A stretch of 64,000 nt of DNA from Bosea sp. F3-2 (GCF_008253865.1 NZ_CP042331.1:5793501-5857500), one strand, 5' to 3'; numbered from the stretch's first letter, positions 35,062 to 45,486 are shown. Notes: generated by a model not told the origin, from the letters alone. Translations and numbers: made by a program.

Positions 35062-38000
35062 ATGTCGGCAGCGTCTTGGGACTTCTGGATCGATCGCGGC
35101 GGCACCTTCACCGACGTGATCGGGCGTGATCCGGCTGGCAATCTCCATGCCAGGAAGCTGCTCTCGGAGAATCCCGGCGCCTATCGCGATGCCGCGGTGC
35201 AGGGCATCCGCGACCTGCTCGGGTTGAAGGCGGGCGAGGCGATTCCGGCCGGCGCCGTCGGCGAGGTGCGCATGGGCACCACCGTCGCCACCAACGCGCT
35301 GCTTGAGCGCAAGGGCGATCGGACGCTGCTCGTCACCACCAGGGGGTTCCGCGACGCGCTGCGCATCGGCTACCAGGCGCGGCCCGACATCTTCGCCAAG
35401 CAGATCATCAAGCCCGAGCAGCTCTACGAAGACGTCATCGAGATCGAGGAGCGCGTGCTGGCTGATGGCACGATCGAACGTGCGCCCGACGAGGCGGCGA
35501 TCCGCAGGGCGCTGCAGGCGCAGTACGATGCCGGCTTCCGCGCCGTCGCCATCGTCTTCATGCATGGCTATCGCTATCCTGCCCATGAGCAGGTCGCGGC
35601 CCGGATCGCTCGCGATATCGGCTTCCCGCAGGTCTCGGTCAGCCATGAGGTCTCGCCGCTGGTGAAGCTGGTTGGCCGGGGCGACACCGCCGTGGTCGAT
35701 GCCTATCTCTCGCCCATCCTTGGCCGCTATGTGCAGCAGGTTTCGGAGGAGTTGGGGATTGTTGCTGGCGATGCCGGTGCGCGCGCCTCTCTCCCCCCTG
35801 GTGGGGGAGAGATGGAGAGGGGGGGCGAACGACTGGGTGAGCGCTCACCAAGCGGGACGCCCCCCACCCCCAGCCCCTCCCCACAAGGGGGAGGGGAGGA
35901 ACCCATCCGCCTGATGTTCATGATGTCCTCGGGCGGGCTCACCGCAGCCGAGCTTTTCCAGGGCAAGGACGCCATTCTCTCCGGTCCCGCGGGTGGCGTG
36001 GTCGGCCTCGCCGAGACCGGCCGCTCGGCCGGCTTCGACAAGGTGATCGGCTTCGACATGGGCGGCACCTCGACCGACGTGGCCCATTTCGACGGCGAAT
36101 ATGAGCGCGCCTTCGAGACCGAGGTTGCCGGCGTGCGCATGCGCGCGCCGATGATGCTGATCCACACCGTCGCGGCCGGTGGCGGTTCGATTCTCCACTA
36201 TGACGGCGCGCGCTTCCGCGTCGGTCCGGATTCGGCCGGCGCCAATCCCGGCCCGGCCGCCTATCGCCGTGGCGGGCCGCTCGCGGTGACCGATGCGAAT
36301 GTCATGGTCGGCAAGCTGATCCCGTCCTACTTCCCGATGATCTTCGGGCCGCAGCAGGACCAGCCGCTCGATGTCGGGACGGTGCGGGCGAAGTTCGCCG
36401 CGCTGGCGAAGGAGGTCGGCGACGGCCGCTCGGCCGAGGAGGTCGCGGACGGCTTCATCCAGATCGCCGTCGCCAACATGGCCGAGGCGATCAAGAAGAT
36501 CTCTGTCCAGCGCGGCTACGACATCACCCGCTATGCGCTGAACTCCTTCGGCGGCGCCGGCGGCCAGCACGCTTGCCTTGTGGCCGATGCGTTGGGCATC
36601 AAGACCGTGCTGCTGCACCCGTTCTCCGGTCTGCTCTCGGCCTATGGCATGGGGCTCGCCGAAATCCGCTCGACGCGCACCGCGGCGCTCGATGTCCCGC
36701 TCGACGGCGAGGCGAAGACCGCGATCGAGGCTGTGGCCGAGAAGCTCGCGGCCGAGACAAAGGCGGAGGTCGCGGGGCAGGGCGTAGCGGAGGGCGATAT
36801 CGCCGTCCATACCAGAGCCCATATCCGCTATGCCGGCACTGATACCGCCATTGCGGTTCCCGCCGGCACGCGCGCCGCGATGCAGGAGGCCTTCCAGACC
36901 GCGCACAAGGCGCGCTTCGGCTTCATGGACGAGACCAAGGCGCTGGTCGTCGAGGCCGTCGAGGTCGAGGCTGTCGGCGGCGGCGCGAAGTTCGAGGAAG
37001 CCTCGACCGTCGAGCAGGCGGGCGAGCCGGCGGTTGCCGAGCGCACGCGGCTGTTCTCGAAGGGCGAATGGCATGATGCGGCGATCGTCCGGCGCGAGGC
37101 GATGCAACCCGGTCAGAGCGTCGCCGGTCCGGCGATCATCATCGAGCCCAACCAGACTGTCGTCGTCGAGGATGGCTGGAGCGCGAAGCTGACGGCCAAG
37201 GATCATCTCGTCCTGGTCCGCGTGAAGGCGCTGGTCCAGCAGGCCGCGATCGGCACCAAGGCCGATCCGGTCATGCTTGAGATCTTCAACAACCTGTTCA
37301 TGTCGATCGCCGAGCAGATGGGCGTGACGCTGCAGAACACCGCCTATTCCGTGAACATCAAGGAGCGGCTCGACTTCTCCTGCGCCGTCTTCGATCAGAC
37401 CGGCGCGCTCGTCGCCAACGCGCCGCATATGCCGGTGCATCTCGGCTCGATGGACCGCTCGGTCGAGACGGTCATCTCGAACAACCCGGTCATCAAGCCG
37501 GGCGATGTCTACTGCCTCAACGCGCCCTATAACGGCGGCACACATCTGCCCGACATCACGGTCTGCACGCCGGTCTTCGATGCCGAGGACAAGGAGATCC
37601 TGTTCTGGGTGGCGAGCCGCGGCCACCACGCCGATGTCGGCGGTACGGCGCCGGGCTCGATGTCGCCGCTGGCGACCAATATCGAGGAAGAAGGCGTCTA
37701 TATCGACAACTTCAAGATCGTCGATCAGGGCCGCTTCTGCGAGGAAGACCTCGTCAAGCTCCTGACCGGCGCACGCTATCCCGTCCGCAACGTCGTGCAG
37801 AACGTCAACGATTTGAAGGCGCAGATCGCGGCCAACGAGAAAGGCGTGGCGGAGCTGCGCAAGATGATCCGCTCCTTCGGCCTCGACGTGGTGCAGGCCT
37901 ATATGGGCCATGTCCAGGACAATGCGGCCGAGAGTGTGGCGCGGCTGCTGACCAAGCTGCACGACGCCGAGTTCACCTATCCGATGGACCAGGGCTGCGC

Positions 38001-38793
38001 GATCAAGGTGAAGATCACCATCCACCGCGAGAAGCGCGAGGCGACGGTCGATTTCACCGGCACCTCCGAGCAGCGGCCGGACAACTTCAACGCCCCGGCG
38101 CCGGTGACGCGCGCTGCCGTGCTCTACGTCTTCCGCGTCATGGTCGACGACGCGATCCCGATGAATGCCGGTTGCCTCAGGCCGATCCGGATCGTCGTGC
38201 CGGAAGGCTCGATGCTGGCGCCGCGCTATCCGGCCGCCGTGGTGGCTGGAAATGTCGAGGTGTCGCAGGCGGTGACGAACACGCTGTTCGGTGCGCTTCA
38301 GGCGATGTCGGCGTCGCAAGGCACGATGAACAATCTCACCTTCGGCAACGACCAATACCAGTACTACGAGACGATCTGCTCGGGCTCGCCGGCAGGCCCC
38401 GGCTTCAACGGCACCTCGGGCGTGCATGTCCACATGACCAATTCGCGGCTGACCGATCCCGAGATCCTGGAGACACGCTTCCCGGTCGTGCTGGAGGATT
38501 TCCACATCCGTCCCGGTTCCGGCGGCAAGGGCGAATGGACGGCCGGCGACGGCACCAGCCGCACCATCCGCTTCCTCAAGACGATGGACTGCGCGATCCT
38601 CGCCTCGCACCGCAGGGTTCGCCCCTTCGGTGTGAACGGCGGCGAGCCCGGCCAGCTCGGGAGGACGCTGGTGCGCAGGCTCTCGGGCGCGATCGAGGAA
38701 CTGAAGCCGTCCGACCAAACGCTGCTGGAAGCCGGAGAGGCCGTGACGGTGATCACGCCGACGGCGGGGGGCTACGGCAAGGCGAAGGGCTGA
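35062..38793 (+). CDS. 5-oxoprolinase-type hydantoinase (A and B domains fused), with an in-frame palindromic insert
   Basis: A 1243-residue enzyme with HyuA and HyuB halves fused, the layout of ATP-dependent 5-oxoprolinase. It opens [20 protein letters not shown] (ATP-binding actin-like fold); further A-domain marks are [33 protein letters not shown] and [12 protein letters not shown]. The B domain starts at about residue 735 ([17 protein letters not shown]) and includes [17 protein letters not shown]. It probably opens 5-oxoproline or a related cyclic amide. Residues 243-281 are an extra 39-residue peptide from a palindromic repeat, in a loop before [16 protein letters not shown] 35062 has a GGAGGGGAG site. 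The divergent TRAP genes suggest linked uptake. Confidence 0.92.
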   Translation: MSAASWDFWIDRGGTFTDVIGRDPAGNLHARKLLSENPGAYRDAAVQGIRDLLGLKAGEAIPAGAVGEVRMGTTVATNALLERKGDRTLLVTTRGFRDALRIGYQARPDIFAKQIIKPEQLYEDVIEIEERVLADGTIERAPDEAAIRRALQAQYDAGFRAVAIVFMHGYRYPAHEQVAARIARDIGFPQVSVSHEVSPLVKLVGRGDTAVVDAYLSPILGRYVQQVSEELGIVAGDAGARASLPPGGGEMERGGERLGERSPSGTPPTPSPSPQGGGEEPIRLMFMMSSGGLTAAELFQGKDAILSGPAGGVVGLAETGRSAGFDKVIGFDMGGTSTDVAHFDGEYERAFETEVAGVRMRAPMMLIHTVAAGGGSILHYDGARFRVGPDSAGANPGPAAYRRGGPLAVTDANVMVGKLIPSYFPMIFGPQQDQPLDVGTVRAKFAALAKEVGDGRSAEEVADGFIQIAVANMAEAIKKISVQRGYDITRYALNSFGGAGGQHACLVADALGIKTVLLHPFSGLLSAYGMGLAEIRSTRTAALDVPLDGEAKTAIEAVAEKLAAETKAEVAGQGVAEGDIAVHTRAHIRYAGTDTAIAVPAGTRAAMQEAFQTAHKARFGFMDETKALVVEAVEVEAVGGGAKFEEASTVEQAGEPAVAERTRLFSKGEWHDAAIVRREAMQPGQSVAGPAIIIEPNQTVVVEDGWSAKLTAKDHLVLVRVKALVQQAAIGTKADPVMLEIFNNLFMSIAEQMGVTLQNTAYSVNIKERLDFSCAVFDQTGALVANAPHMPVHLGSMDRSVETVISNNPVIKPGDVYCLNAPYNGGTHLPDITVCTPVFDAEDKEILFWVASRGHHADVGGTAPGSMSPLATNIEEEGVYIDNFKIVDQGRFCEEDLVKLLTGARYPVRNVVQNVNDLKAQIAANEKGVAELRKMIRSFGLDVVQAYMGHVQDNAAESVARLLTKLHDAEFTYPMDQGCAIKVKITIHREKREATVDFTGTSEQRPDNFNAPAPVTRAAVLYVFRVMVDDAIPMNAGCLRPIRIVVPEGSMLAPRYPAAVVAGNVEVSQAVTNTLFGALQAMSASQGTMNNLTFGNDQYQYYETICSGSPAGPGFNGTSGVHVHMTNSRLTDPEILETRFPVVLEDFHIRPGSGGKGEWTAGDGTSRTIRFLKTMDCAILASHRRVRPFGVNGGEPGQLGRTLVRRLSGAIEELKPSDQTLLEAGEAVTVITPTAGGYGKAKG
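35788..35904 (+). repeat. 117-bp palindromic element inside the 5-oxoprolinase gene
   Basis: Left hairpin: TCTCTCCCCC (35788-35797) with GGGGGAGAGA (35803-35812). Core: GAACGACTG then the perfect palindrome GGTGAGCGCTCACC. Right hairpin: CCCCTCCCC (35874-35882) with GGGGAGGGG (35888-35896). It encodes 39 residues running from SLPPGGGE to GGGEEP with the same central GERSPSG as in UvrC. Confidence 0.93.
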
Positions 38794-38809
38794 GGCGCAT
38801 TTTCCCGTC

Positions 38810-38894
38810 ATGGTCGGGCTTGTCCCGACCATCCATGTCTTCGCTGGTCGAAGGTCGTGCTCAGGATGTGGATGCTCGCCACAAGGGCGAGCAT
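38810..38894. repeat. Double REP-like palindrome after the 5-oxoprolinase gene
   Basis: ATGGTCGGG (38810-38818) pairs with CCCGACCAT (38824-38832), and ATGCTCGCC (38872-38880) with GGCGAGCAT (38886-38894). The two hairpins fill most of the 176-bp gap before the SDR gene and begin and end with GTCAT/ATGAC. Confidence 0.75.
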
Positions 38895-38969
38895 GACGAA
38901 ATTGCGTTGGCCGCTCTGGCAAGCCTTCCCGAAGGGGCCTAGCTGAGAGTCTTCTGTAAGGAGACTCTC

Positions 38970-39665
38970 ATGCCTCAGACTTGGATGATCACCGGCGCCA
39001 ATCGCGGCATCGGGCTCGCGCTCACCATCGAATTGCTGCGCCGGGGCGACCATGTCATCGCCGCGGCGCGCAACCCCTGGGGCGGAGCGCTCGGCGAGCT
39101 CGCGGCCGCGCATCCCGGGGCAGTGACGCTGGTCGAACTCGACGTCACCTCCGATGCGAGCGTCGCCGCTGCCAAGGAAGCGCTGGCCGGCCGTGCCATC
39201 GACGTGCTGCTCAACAATGCCGGCCTCTATGGTCCACGCGACCGGCAGGGCGGGCTCGACGTCGATTTCGACGCCTGGCGCGAGGTCTTCGAGGTCAATG
39301 TCTACGCGCCGATCAGGGTGGCGCAGGCTTTCCTGCCGAATATCGAGGCCGGGCAGGGCCGTAAGATCGCGACGATCTCGAGCCGCATGGGCTCGATCGG
39401 CGCCAATCCCGGCAACGCCCTGATCTACCGCTCGTCCAAATCGGCGGTGAATATGGCGATGGTGGTGTTCGGAAACAGCGTGCGCGAGCGCAATGTCAGC
39501 GTGCTGCTGTTCCACCCCGGCTGGGTCCAGACCGACATGGGCGGCAGCGGCGCCGACATCACCCCGGCCGAGAGCGCCGGGGGGCTGATCCGCACCATCG
39601 ACGCTTCCGGCATGGGCGAGACCAACAGTTTCCGCGACTACACGGGCGAAAGAATCGCCTGGTGA
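38970..39665 (+). CDS. Short-chain dehydrogenase (C-factor-like)
   Basis: A 231-residue SDR: TGANRGIGLALTIELL cofactor loop, LLNNAGLYG, catalytic Ser in ISSRMGSIG, and YRSSKSAVNMA with Tyr and Lys. The short size and the closing VLLFHPGWVQTDMGG fit the CsgA/C-factor-like carbonyl reductase branch. A TAAGGAG site lies just upstream of the ATG. The substrate is unknown. Confidence 0.9.
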   Translation: MPQTWMITGANRGIGLALTIELLRRGDHVIAAARNPWGGALGELAAAHPGAVTLVELDVTSDASVAAAKEALAGRAIDVLLNNAGLYGPRDRQGGLDVDFDAWREVFEVNVYAPIRVAQAFLPNIEAGQGRKIATISSRMGSIGANPGNALIYRSSKSAVNMAMVVFGNSVRERNVSVLLFHPGWVQTDMGGSGADITPAESAGGLIRTIDASGMGETNSFRDYTGERIAW

Positions 39666-39683
39666 GGCGAGGCCAGTGGCCGC

Positions 39684-40301
39684 TCAGTTCGCCCGTGTCG
39701 AGGCGAGCCAGAGGCCGCCGCCGACCAGGAAGCCGCCGCTGAGCTTCGACAGGAGCCGGACGCGCCGCTGCGAGAGCATGTGGCCGGCGCGCCCGGACAA
39801 TACCGCATAAGCGCCATCGCTGAGCGCGGCGAAGGCCAGCGCCGTCGCGCCCATGATCGCAATCTGGGTGGCCTGGTCCCGCGACGGATCGAGGAATTGC
39901 GGGAAGAAGGCGCCGAAGAACAGCAGCGTCTTCGGATTGCTGAGGGCGACGAGCGCGCCCTGCAGGAAGAAGCCGCCGCGCGGCGGCTTAGCCGGCGCGC
40001 TGCCGTCGAGGCCGGCGCCAGCCGAGCGGAACATCTTGCAGCCCAGCCAGATCAGATAGGCGGCGCCGGCCAGCCGCAGCCACTCGAACCAGTGGCCGAG
40101 CGCTGCAATGACCGAGCTCAGCCCGATGCCAGCGACGATGACCATGATCGCGAGGCCGGCCTGGGTTCCTGCCACATTGAGGAGGCCGGCGCGGGTACCG
40201 TGCTTCAGGCTGTTGGCGACGATCAGCGTGACCGTGGGGCCGGGAACGATAATGATGACGATGCAGGCGAGCAGATAGGCGGCGTAGACTTCAAGCGACA
40301 T
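39684..40301 (-). CDS. LysE/RhtB-family amino acid exporter
   Basis: A 205-residue, six-helix membrane protein. The family signature IIIVPGPTVTLIVANSLKHGTRAG begins at about residue 16, with NPKTLLFFGAFFPQFLDP in the middle. Members export lysine, threonine, homoserine lactone or similar compounds. It is divergent from the GNAT gene. The substrate is unknown. Confidence 0.92.
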   Translation of the reverse strand: MSLEVYAAYLLACIVIIIVPGPTVTLIVANSLKHGTRAGLLNVAGTQAGLAIMVIVAGIGLSSVIAALGHWFEWLRLAGAAYLIWLGCKMFRSAGAGLDGSAPAKPPRGGFFLQGALVALSNPKTLLFFGAFFPQFLDPSRDQATQIAIMGATALAFAALSDGAYAVLSGRAGHMLSQRRVRLLSKLSGGFLVGGGLWLASTRAN

Positions 40302-40390
40302 GGCGCGGTCTCCGGCTGTGTCGCCTAGTGATCTGCCGATGTCGGCTTCCTGTCCAGCCGTCTCGCATCGCCATTGAAGGGAAGGTCGCG

Positions 40391-40975
40391 ATGGACCGAA
40401 CAGGTTTTTCCGTGGTGCCGCTCACGCCGGAGCGCTGGAGCGATCTGGAAGATCTCTTCGGGCCGCAGGGGCCTTGCTATGGCTGCTGGTGCAATCATTT
40501 CCGCATGCCGCAACGATTGCGCAAGCCGTTGCTCGGCGAGGGCGCGCGCCGGCTGTTCGAGGAACGGGTGAAGCGCGGGCCGCCTCCGGGCGTGTTGGCC
40601 TATGCGGAGGACAAGGCCGTCGGCTGGCTGCAGGTGGGGCCGCGGGCACATGTGCCCGAGTGGAACAATCCGCGCCGCGCCTCGACACCGCTGCCGGACG
40701 CGCCGGCCGAGGATGAGCGCAACTGGGCAGCTTCCTGCTTTTTTGTCAGGCGCGGATTTCGCGGGCAGGGCGTCACCGGCGCGCTGATCGAGGGCGCGGT
40801 CGATTTCGCGCGGGAGAGCGGTGCACGGCTGATCGAGGCCGCAGCGATGGACAACCGGGAGAAGCGCAGCGCCGACGGGCTCTATGTCGGACCGGAAAGC
40901 GTGCTCCGACGCGCCGGGTTTGTCGAGGTGGCCCGACAGAAGCCGGGGCGGCCCCTGCTCCGGCTGGTGCTGTGA
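40391..40975 (+). CDS. GNAT-family N-acetyltransferase
   Basis: A 194-residue acetyltransferase. The acetyl-CoA loop is in FFVRRGFRGQGVTGALIEGAVDFA, preceded by a typical first half (CYGCWCNHFRMP, KAVGWLQVGPR). The Cys-rich CYGCWC near residue 29 is seen in a subgroup of these proteins. ATG 40391 has GGAAGG upstream. It ends 6 bp before the end of the opposing hydrolase gene. Confidence 0.88.
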   Translation: MDRTGFSVVPLTPERWSDLEDLFGPQGPCYGCWCNHFRMPQRLRKPLLGEGARRLFEERVKRGPPPGVLAYAEDKAVGWLQVGPRAHVPEWNNPRRASTPLPDAPAEDERNWAASCFFVRRGFRGQGVTGALIEGAVDFARESGARLIEAAAMDNREKRSADGLYVGPESVLRRAGFVEVARQKPGRPLLRLVL

Positions 40976-40981
40976 GGGGCC

Positions 40982-41971
40982 CTAAGGTGCGACGCTTTGG
41001 ATGAACGCCGTCAGCCGGTCCAGCGCCTGCCTGCCCTCGGGGCGATCGAGATCGAACTGGTACTCGTGCGGCAACTTCGGCTCGGTCTCCGGCGGGAAGA
41101 ACAGCGTGTCGACCTTGACGCCGCGGTCGCGCAGGGCCTGGGCCATCACCACCGATTGTGGTGCCAGCGGGTCGCCGTTGCCGACCGAGATGAAGCTGCG
41201 GGGAAAGGCTTCCGTCACATAGCGAGGCACCGCGGCCTCTGTGATGCGCTCGTTGTCGAACGGATTCGACGTGCCGAAATAGGCCAGGAGCACGGAGCGG
41301 ATGAAGCCGCCGAAGGGACCGGTCAGCTCGAACGCTGTCGGGTCGAAGGCGCCGCAGAACAGTACAACGCCCCGCAAGGTTGCAGGTGACGCGGTCGGCT
41401 TCAGGCCGAGCAGCTCGGCATAGTCCCCGCCTGTCAGGCCGGCGGCGAGTTGCGCTGCAACATGGGCGCCGGCCGAGTCACCTGCAAGCACAATTCGGCT
41501 GGGATCGAGGCCGAGACGTTGACCTTCGCGCTGCAGAAAGCCGAGCGCCTCGTTCACCTGCAGAACCGGCTCGGGATAGCGGGCGGTCGGTGCACGGGTA
41601 TAGCCCACGGCAACGGTGGGAAATCCGCGCCCGGCCAGGATCTTCAGATAGGGAGCGACATCCCGGCGGTCGCCGGCGACGAAGGCGCCGCCATGGATCC
41701 AGACGACGGTCGGTCGCCCCGGCTTGGCATCGCCTTGCGGAAGATAGACATCGAGCCGTGCCTCTTCCGCTGCGCCATAGCGGATATCGAGCTGCTCGCG
41801 GATACTGGTCGGAACATGTTTGGCGAGGGCGGCATTGGTCTTCGCGGCGCCGTAGCCGAAGGCAAGCCGCGTCAGCAGGGTCGAAGGCCAGGGCGAAAGG
41901 ACGAAGGCTGCATAGGCTGCCAGCGCAAGGCCAAGACAGAGCAGGAGAATCCGGGTGGCGCGAGGTCTCAT
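40982..41971 (-). CDS. Membrane-anchored alpha/beta hydrolase (HSL/BD-FAE-like)
   Basis: A 329-residue hydrolase. An N-terminal hydrophobic helix (about 8-27) suggests export or anchoring. The oxyanion motif is WIHGGAFVAGD, the nucleophile is Ser in LAGDSAGAHVA, the acid is Asp in SVGNGDPLAP, and the His is in KLPHEYQF. It belongs to the hormone-sensitive-lipase or carboxylesterase group. Substrate unknown. Confidence 0.9.
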   Translation of the reverse strand: MRPRATRILLLCLGLALAAYAAFVLSPWPSTLLTRLAFGYGAAKTNAALAKHVPTSIREQLDIRYGAAEEARLDVYLPQGDAKPGRPTVVWIHGGAFVAGDRRDVAPYLKILAGRGFPTVAVGYTRAPTARYPEPVLQVNEALGFLQREGQRLGLDPSRIVLAGDSAGAHVAAQLAAGLTGGDYAELLGLKPTASPATLRGVVLFCGAFDPTAFELTGPFGGFIRSVLLAYFGTSNPFDNERITEAAVPRYVTEAFPRSFISVGNGDPLAPQSVVMAQALRDRGVKVDTLFFPPETEPKLPHEYQFDLDRPEGRQALDRLTAFIQSVAP

Positions 41972-42153
41972 GTCGCGAAGCTAGGCTGCCTCATCTTCGC
42001 GGGCAATGGCGGCGGAGGCGAACCGCAGAGCGGCTGTCTTCATCATTATGTAATCGGCTAAAATATTGATTTTGTTTTGGTATGTCAGTTCGCATTAACC
42101 TTGCGTTCGCTCGCATCTGCGAAAGGAGCCCTGGCTACGAGGTGGTGACGACC

Positions 42154-43830
42154 ATGAGGCGACTGGGATTGACGGCGAAGATCATGGCATTCTTCGCGCT
42201 GCTGAGCCTCGCCGGGGCGCTCGGCCTCTTCAGCGCGTTGCGCGGCTTCGACGAGGCCCGGCGCATCGATGCCGCCGCCTTCACCGATATCGGCCTCGCC
42301 AGCAGCGCTTCCTTGCTGTCCAGCCGTGTCGCCGCCACGGCACTGCTGAGCAATATCGATCCTGAGATGTCGAAGCCGCAGGTCGAAGCCATGCTCGAGC
42401 GGCTGGAGGGCTCCCTTGATCTGGTCGATGCGGCACGCGCGCATCTGATCTCGGCCTTGCCTGCGGCCTTGCGCGAGGCCAACCCGACCCTGGACGCGCG
42501 GATCCGCACATTCATCGCCTTCCAGCGCGGCATCGTCGACATCGGCCGCCGGGTTTCGGCGAAGGCGGCACTTCTGGAAGCCGGGGCCGAAGACGCGCGC
42601 ATCAATGTCGACCAGATCATCACGACGACATCGACCTTGCGCGACCAGCTTGCGCGTCGGGCCAGCGAGGCGACGGCCCGTGCCGGGGAGCGCGCAGGCA
42701 ATGTCCGCCTCTGGACCATTCTGTTTGCCTGCCTGTTGCCGCTGGGCGGTGGGCTCGCGACTTTGCTGCTGCTCCGCAGCCATCTGACGCGGCCTCTGCG
42801 ACGCCTGATGGCCGCGATCGGTGAGGCCGCGGCCTCGGACCGGGTCATCGAGGTGCCCTATCGCGGGAGGGCCGACGAGATCGGCCAACTCGCCCGCGTC
42901 GTGCGCCAGTTCAGCGAGGTTAGAGCGACGCTGGTGACACGCGAGGCGGAAGCGGGCGATGCGCGGCGCCACGCGCAGATGCGCAGCACGGAGCTTGCCC
43001 GGATCGCCGACGAATTCGAGACGCGGCTCGGCGTGCTGCTCGGCGAGATCGGGCGGGAGAGCGAAGTGCTGCGCATGGCGCTGCAGGACTCGGCGGTGCG
43101 GGTCCATCAGGTCTCGAAGAGCACGGAGACGGCTGCTGCTTCCGTCGACGGAGCCGGGGTCGAGGCGATTCGTTCCAGCGAGGCCGCGCTGCGGATGGAG
43201 CATGTCATCGGGCAGATCAATGCCGAGGTCAGGCGTGTCTCGGAGATGGCAACCGCCGCGACCCGCGAAGCGGCAGGAACCCACGCTCTGGTCTCGCGGC
43301 TGACGGAGAACGCCGCACAAATCCGCGATGTCGTCGGCATCATCGAGGCGGTCGCGCGCCAGACCAATCTGCTGGCCCTGAACGCCACGATCGAGGCGGC
43401 GCGCGCCGGAGCGCAGGGACGCGGCTTCGCTGTCGTCGCCGCCGAGGTGAAGACACTGGCGAACCAGGCGTCGGAGGCTGCCGCGCGGATCGTCCATCGC
43501 ATCGCGCAGGCCGACGAAGCCCTGTCGCACGCGGCGCAGGCCGTCTCGGCCATCGGGGCGAGCGTCGCGGCGGTCGAGCAGACCGGCACCGAGATCGCGA
43601 CGATGGTCGGATCGCACGTCGAGCTTCTCGGCTCGCTTGGCGAGACGGTCGGGCGCATCTCGGATGTGACCGCGACAGCCGCGATCGCGATGTCCGAGAT
43701 CGCAACGGCCAATCTGCAGACCGTCGGGCAGGCCGATATGGGCGCTGAGAGCGCCGGCGAGCTTGACCGGCGGATCAATGCGCTGCAGGCGGAAGCCGGC
43801 GCCTTCGTCCGGCGCCTGCGCGCGGCCTGA
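42154..43830 (+). CDS. Methyl-accepting chemotaxis protein with helical sensor
   Basis: About 558 residues. TM1 at about 10-28 and TM2 at about 182-202 flank a helical periplasmic domain, followed by HAMP and a signalling domain with [36 protein letters not shown] tip sequence. Unlike the first receptor it has no WEEF tail. An AT-rich leader precedes it. I chose ATG 42154; the frame is open back to 42082. The tip is compact and lacks obvious methylation-region length, so it may act as a cytoplasmic-signalling receptor outside the main chemotaxis array. Confidence 0.88.
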   Translation: MRRLGLTAKIMAFFALLSLAGALGLFSALRGFDEARRIDAAAFTDIGLASSASLLSSRVAATALLSNIDPEMSKPQVEAMLERLEGSLDLVDAARAHLISALPAALREANPTLDARIRTFIAFQRGIVDIGRRVSAKAALLEAGAEDARINVDQIITTTSTLRDQLARRASEATARAGERAGNVRLWTILFACLLPLGGGLATLLLLRSHLTRPLRRLMAAIGEAAASDRVIEVPYRGRADEIGQLARVVRQFSEVRATLVTREAEAGDARRHAQMRSTELARIADEFETRLGVLLGEIGRESEVLRMALQDSAVRVHQVSKSTETAAASVDGAGVEAIRSSEAALRMEHVIGQINAEVRRVSEMATAATREAAGTHALVSRLTENAAQIRDVVGIIEAVARQTNLLALNATIEAARAGAQGRGFAVVAAEVKTLANQASEAAARIVHRIAQADEALSHAAQAVSAIGASVAAVEQTGTEIATMVGSHVELLGSLGETVGRISDVTATAAIAMSEIATANLQTVGQADMGAESAGELDRRINALQAEAGAFVRRLRAA

Positions 43831-43904
43831 AGCATCGTCGCGCTTGCCTTTGGCGCGCGACTCTGCCCCATCTGGGCCATGCCTTTTTCGACGTCTCCTT
43901 CGCG

Positions 43905-44996
43905 ATGAGCTGGTCGCCCCAGCAGGATGCGGCTTTGACCGCCGTGGCGCGCTGGCTGCAGGCCGGCGAGCCGCAGCTCTTCCGCATGTTCGGCTATGCC
44001 GGCACCGGCAAGACGACGCTGGCGCGCCATATCGCCGAGGCGGTCGACGGCGAGGTCGTCTTCGCCGCCTATACCGGCAAGGCCGCGCTCGTGCTGCGCA
44101 ACAAGGGCTGCACCGGTGCGCAGACCATCCACTCGCTGATCTATCGCTCGCGCGGGGTCGAGGAGGAGAGCCCGACCTTCGTGCTCAACCGCGAGAGCGC
44201 CGCCGCCAAGGCCAAGCTGATCATCATCGACGAATGCTCGATGGTGGACGAGGAACTCGGGCGCGACCTGCTCTCCTTCGGCACGCCGGTACTGGTGCTG
44301 GGTGATCCGGCACAGCTGCCGCCGGTCAAGGGCGGCGGCTTCTTCACCGAGCAGGAACCCGACGTGATGCTGACCGAAGTGCATCGGCAGGCGGCGGACA
44401 ATCCGATCGTGCGGATGTCGATGATCGTGCGCGAGGGTGGCAGGCTCGAATACGGCGATTACGGCCCGAGCCGCGTGATCCGGCGCGACGAGGTCAACCC
44501 GGAGATCGTCATGGCGGCCGATCAGGTCCTGGTCGGCATGAACAAGACGCGGCGCAACTACAATGCCCGCATCCGCCAGCTGATGGGGCGCACGGACAAC
44601 AGCCCCGTTGCCGGCGAGAAGCTGGTCTGCCTACGCAACGACAAGAGCAAGGGGCTGCTCAATGGCGGCTCCTGGATCGTGCAGGAGATCAAGACCTCGA
44701 AGAAGGGGCTGGTCACCATGCGCGTGACGCCGGAGGACGACACCGGCGCCAAGGCGGTGAAGGTCTCGGTGCTGCCGAACTTCTTCGACGGCACCGAGGA
44801 GGAGGTGCCGTGGGAGCTGCGCAAGCACACCGACGAGTTCACCTTCGGCTATGCGCTCACGGTGCACAAGTCGCAGGGCTCGCAATGGGATGACGTTGTG
44901 CTCTTCGATGAGAGCTTCGCTTTCCGCGAGCACCGGGCGCGCTGGCTCTACACGGGTCTGACGCGGGCGGCAGAGACGATCACGGTCGTGATGTAG
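43905..44996 (+). CDS. RecD-like ATP-dependent DNA helicase
   Basis: A 363-residue SF1 helicase core: Walker A FGYAGTGKTTLARHI, motif II IIIDECSMVDEEL, motif III VLGDPAQLPPV, and C-terminal motifs GYALTVHKSQGSQWDDVVLFDE and WLYTGLTRAAE. It lacks the large N-terminal domain of RecD2, and is about the size of phage Dda-type helicases. It likely works in DNA repair or replication restart. No phage genes are nearby. Confidence 0.9.
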   Translation: MSWSPQQDAALTAVARWLQAGEPQLFRMFGYAGTGKTTLARHIAEAVDGEVVFAAYTGKAALVLRNKGCTGAQTIHSLIYRSRGVEEESPTFVLNRESAAAKAKLIIIDECSMVDEELGRDLLSFGTPVLVLGDPAQLPPVKGGGFFTEQEPDVMLTEVHRQAADNPIVRMSMIVREGGRLEYGDYGPSRVIRRDEVNPEIVMAADQVLVGMNKTRRNYNARIRQLMGRTDNSPVAGEKLVCLRNDKSKGLLNGGSWIVQEIKTSKKGLVTMRVTPEDDTGAKAVKVSVLPNFFDGTEEEVPWELRKHTDEFTFGYALTVHKSQGSQWDDVVLFDESFAFREHRARWLYTGLTRAAETITVVM

Positions 44997-45039
44997 CAGC
45001 GCGGCGCCTGCCTCTCCGCTCGCCCGGATGGCACGGACT

Positions 45040-45486
45040 TCAGTCGACGATGCCGTCGCGGCCTTCGATCGCCATCAGCGTCGCCGTCAGCAGGGCGACG
45101 AGCCGCTCCTTGCCGTCATTCTCGGCAAAAACCTCGGCTTGAGTGAGGATCAGGGTTCGGCCGCCTTTCACCACCTTGCCGCGTGCGATCAGGCGCCGGC
45201 CCGCTGCCGGAGCCAGAAGATTGATCTTGAACTCGGCCGTCAGAACGCCGCGGTCCGCCGGGAGTGTGCTGAGAGCGGCATAGCCGGCCGCACTGTCGGC
45301 GATGGAGCTCACCGCGCCGGCATGGACGAAGCCGTGCTGCTGCGAGATTTCCGGCCTGGGAACCAGCGCGATCTCCACCTGCCCCGGCGAGACATGGGTG
45401 ACGCTGGCGCCGAGGGTCTGCATCAGGCCCTGCTTGGCGAAGCTGGCGCGGATGCGCCGGTCGATGCTGGCTTCGTCGATGGTCAT
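45040..45486 (-). CDS. PaaI-family hotdog-fold thioesterase
   Basis: A 148-residue acyl-CoA thioesterase: EISQQHGFVHAGAVSSIADSAAGYAAL carries the hotdog helix with the conserved HGFVHAG motif and catalytic Asp/Ser region. ATG 45486 has GGAG 7 bases upstream. The substrate could be phenylacetyl-CoA or another acyl-CoA, which cannot be told here. Confidence 0.9.
   Translation of the reverse strand: MTIDEASIDRRIRASFAKQGLMQTLGASVTHVSPGQVEIALVPRPEISQQHGFVHAGAVSSIADSAAGYAALSTLPADRGVLTAEFKINLLAPAAGRRLIARGKVVKGGRTLILTQAEVFAENDGKERLVALLTATLMAIEGRDGIVD

Noticed and set aside
35845..38922. A 1025-codon frame antisense to the 5-oxoprolinase gene
   Set aside because: It is rich in Arg, His, Gly and Asp with no domain, as expected for the shadow of a high-GC gene.
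43905..44996. A prophage or plasmid helicase
   Set aside because: Size is phage-like, but there are no phage or plasmid genes nearby and base composition is that of the chromosome.
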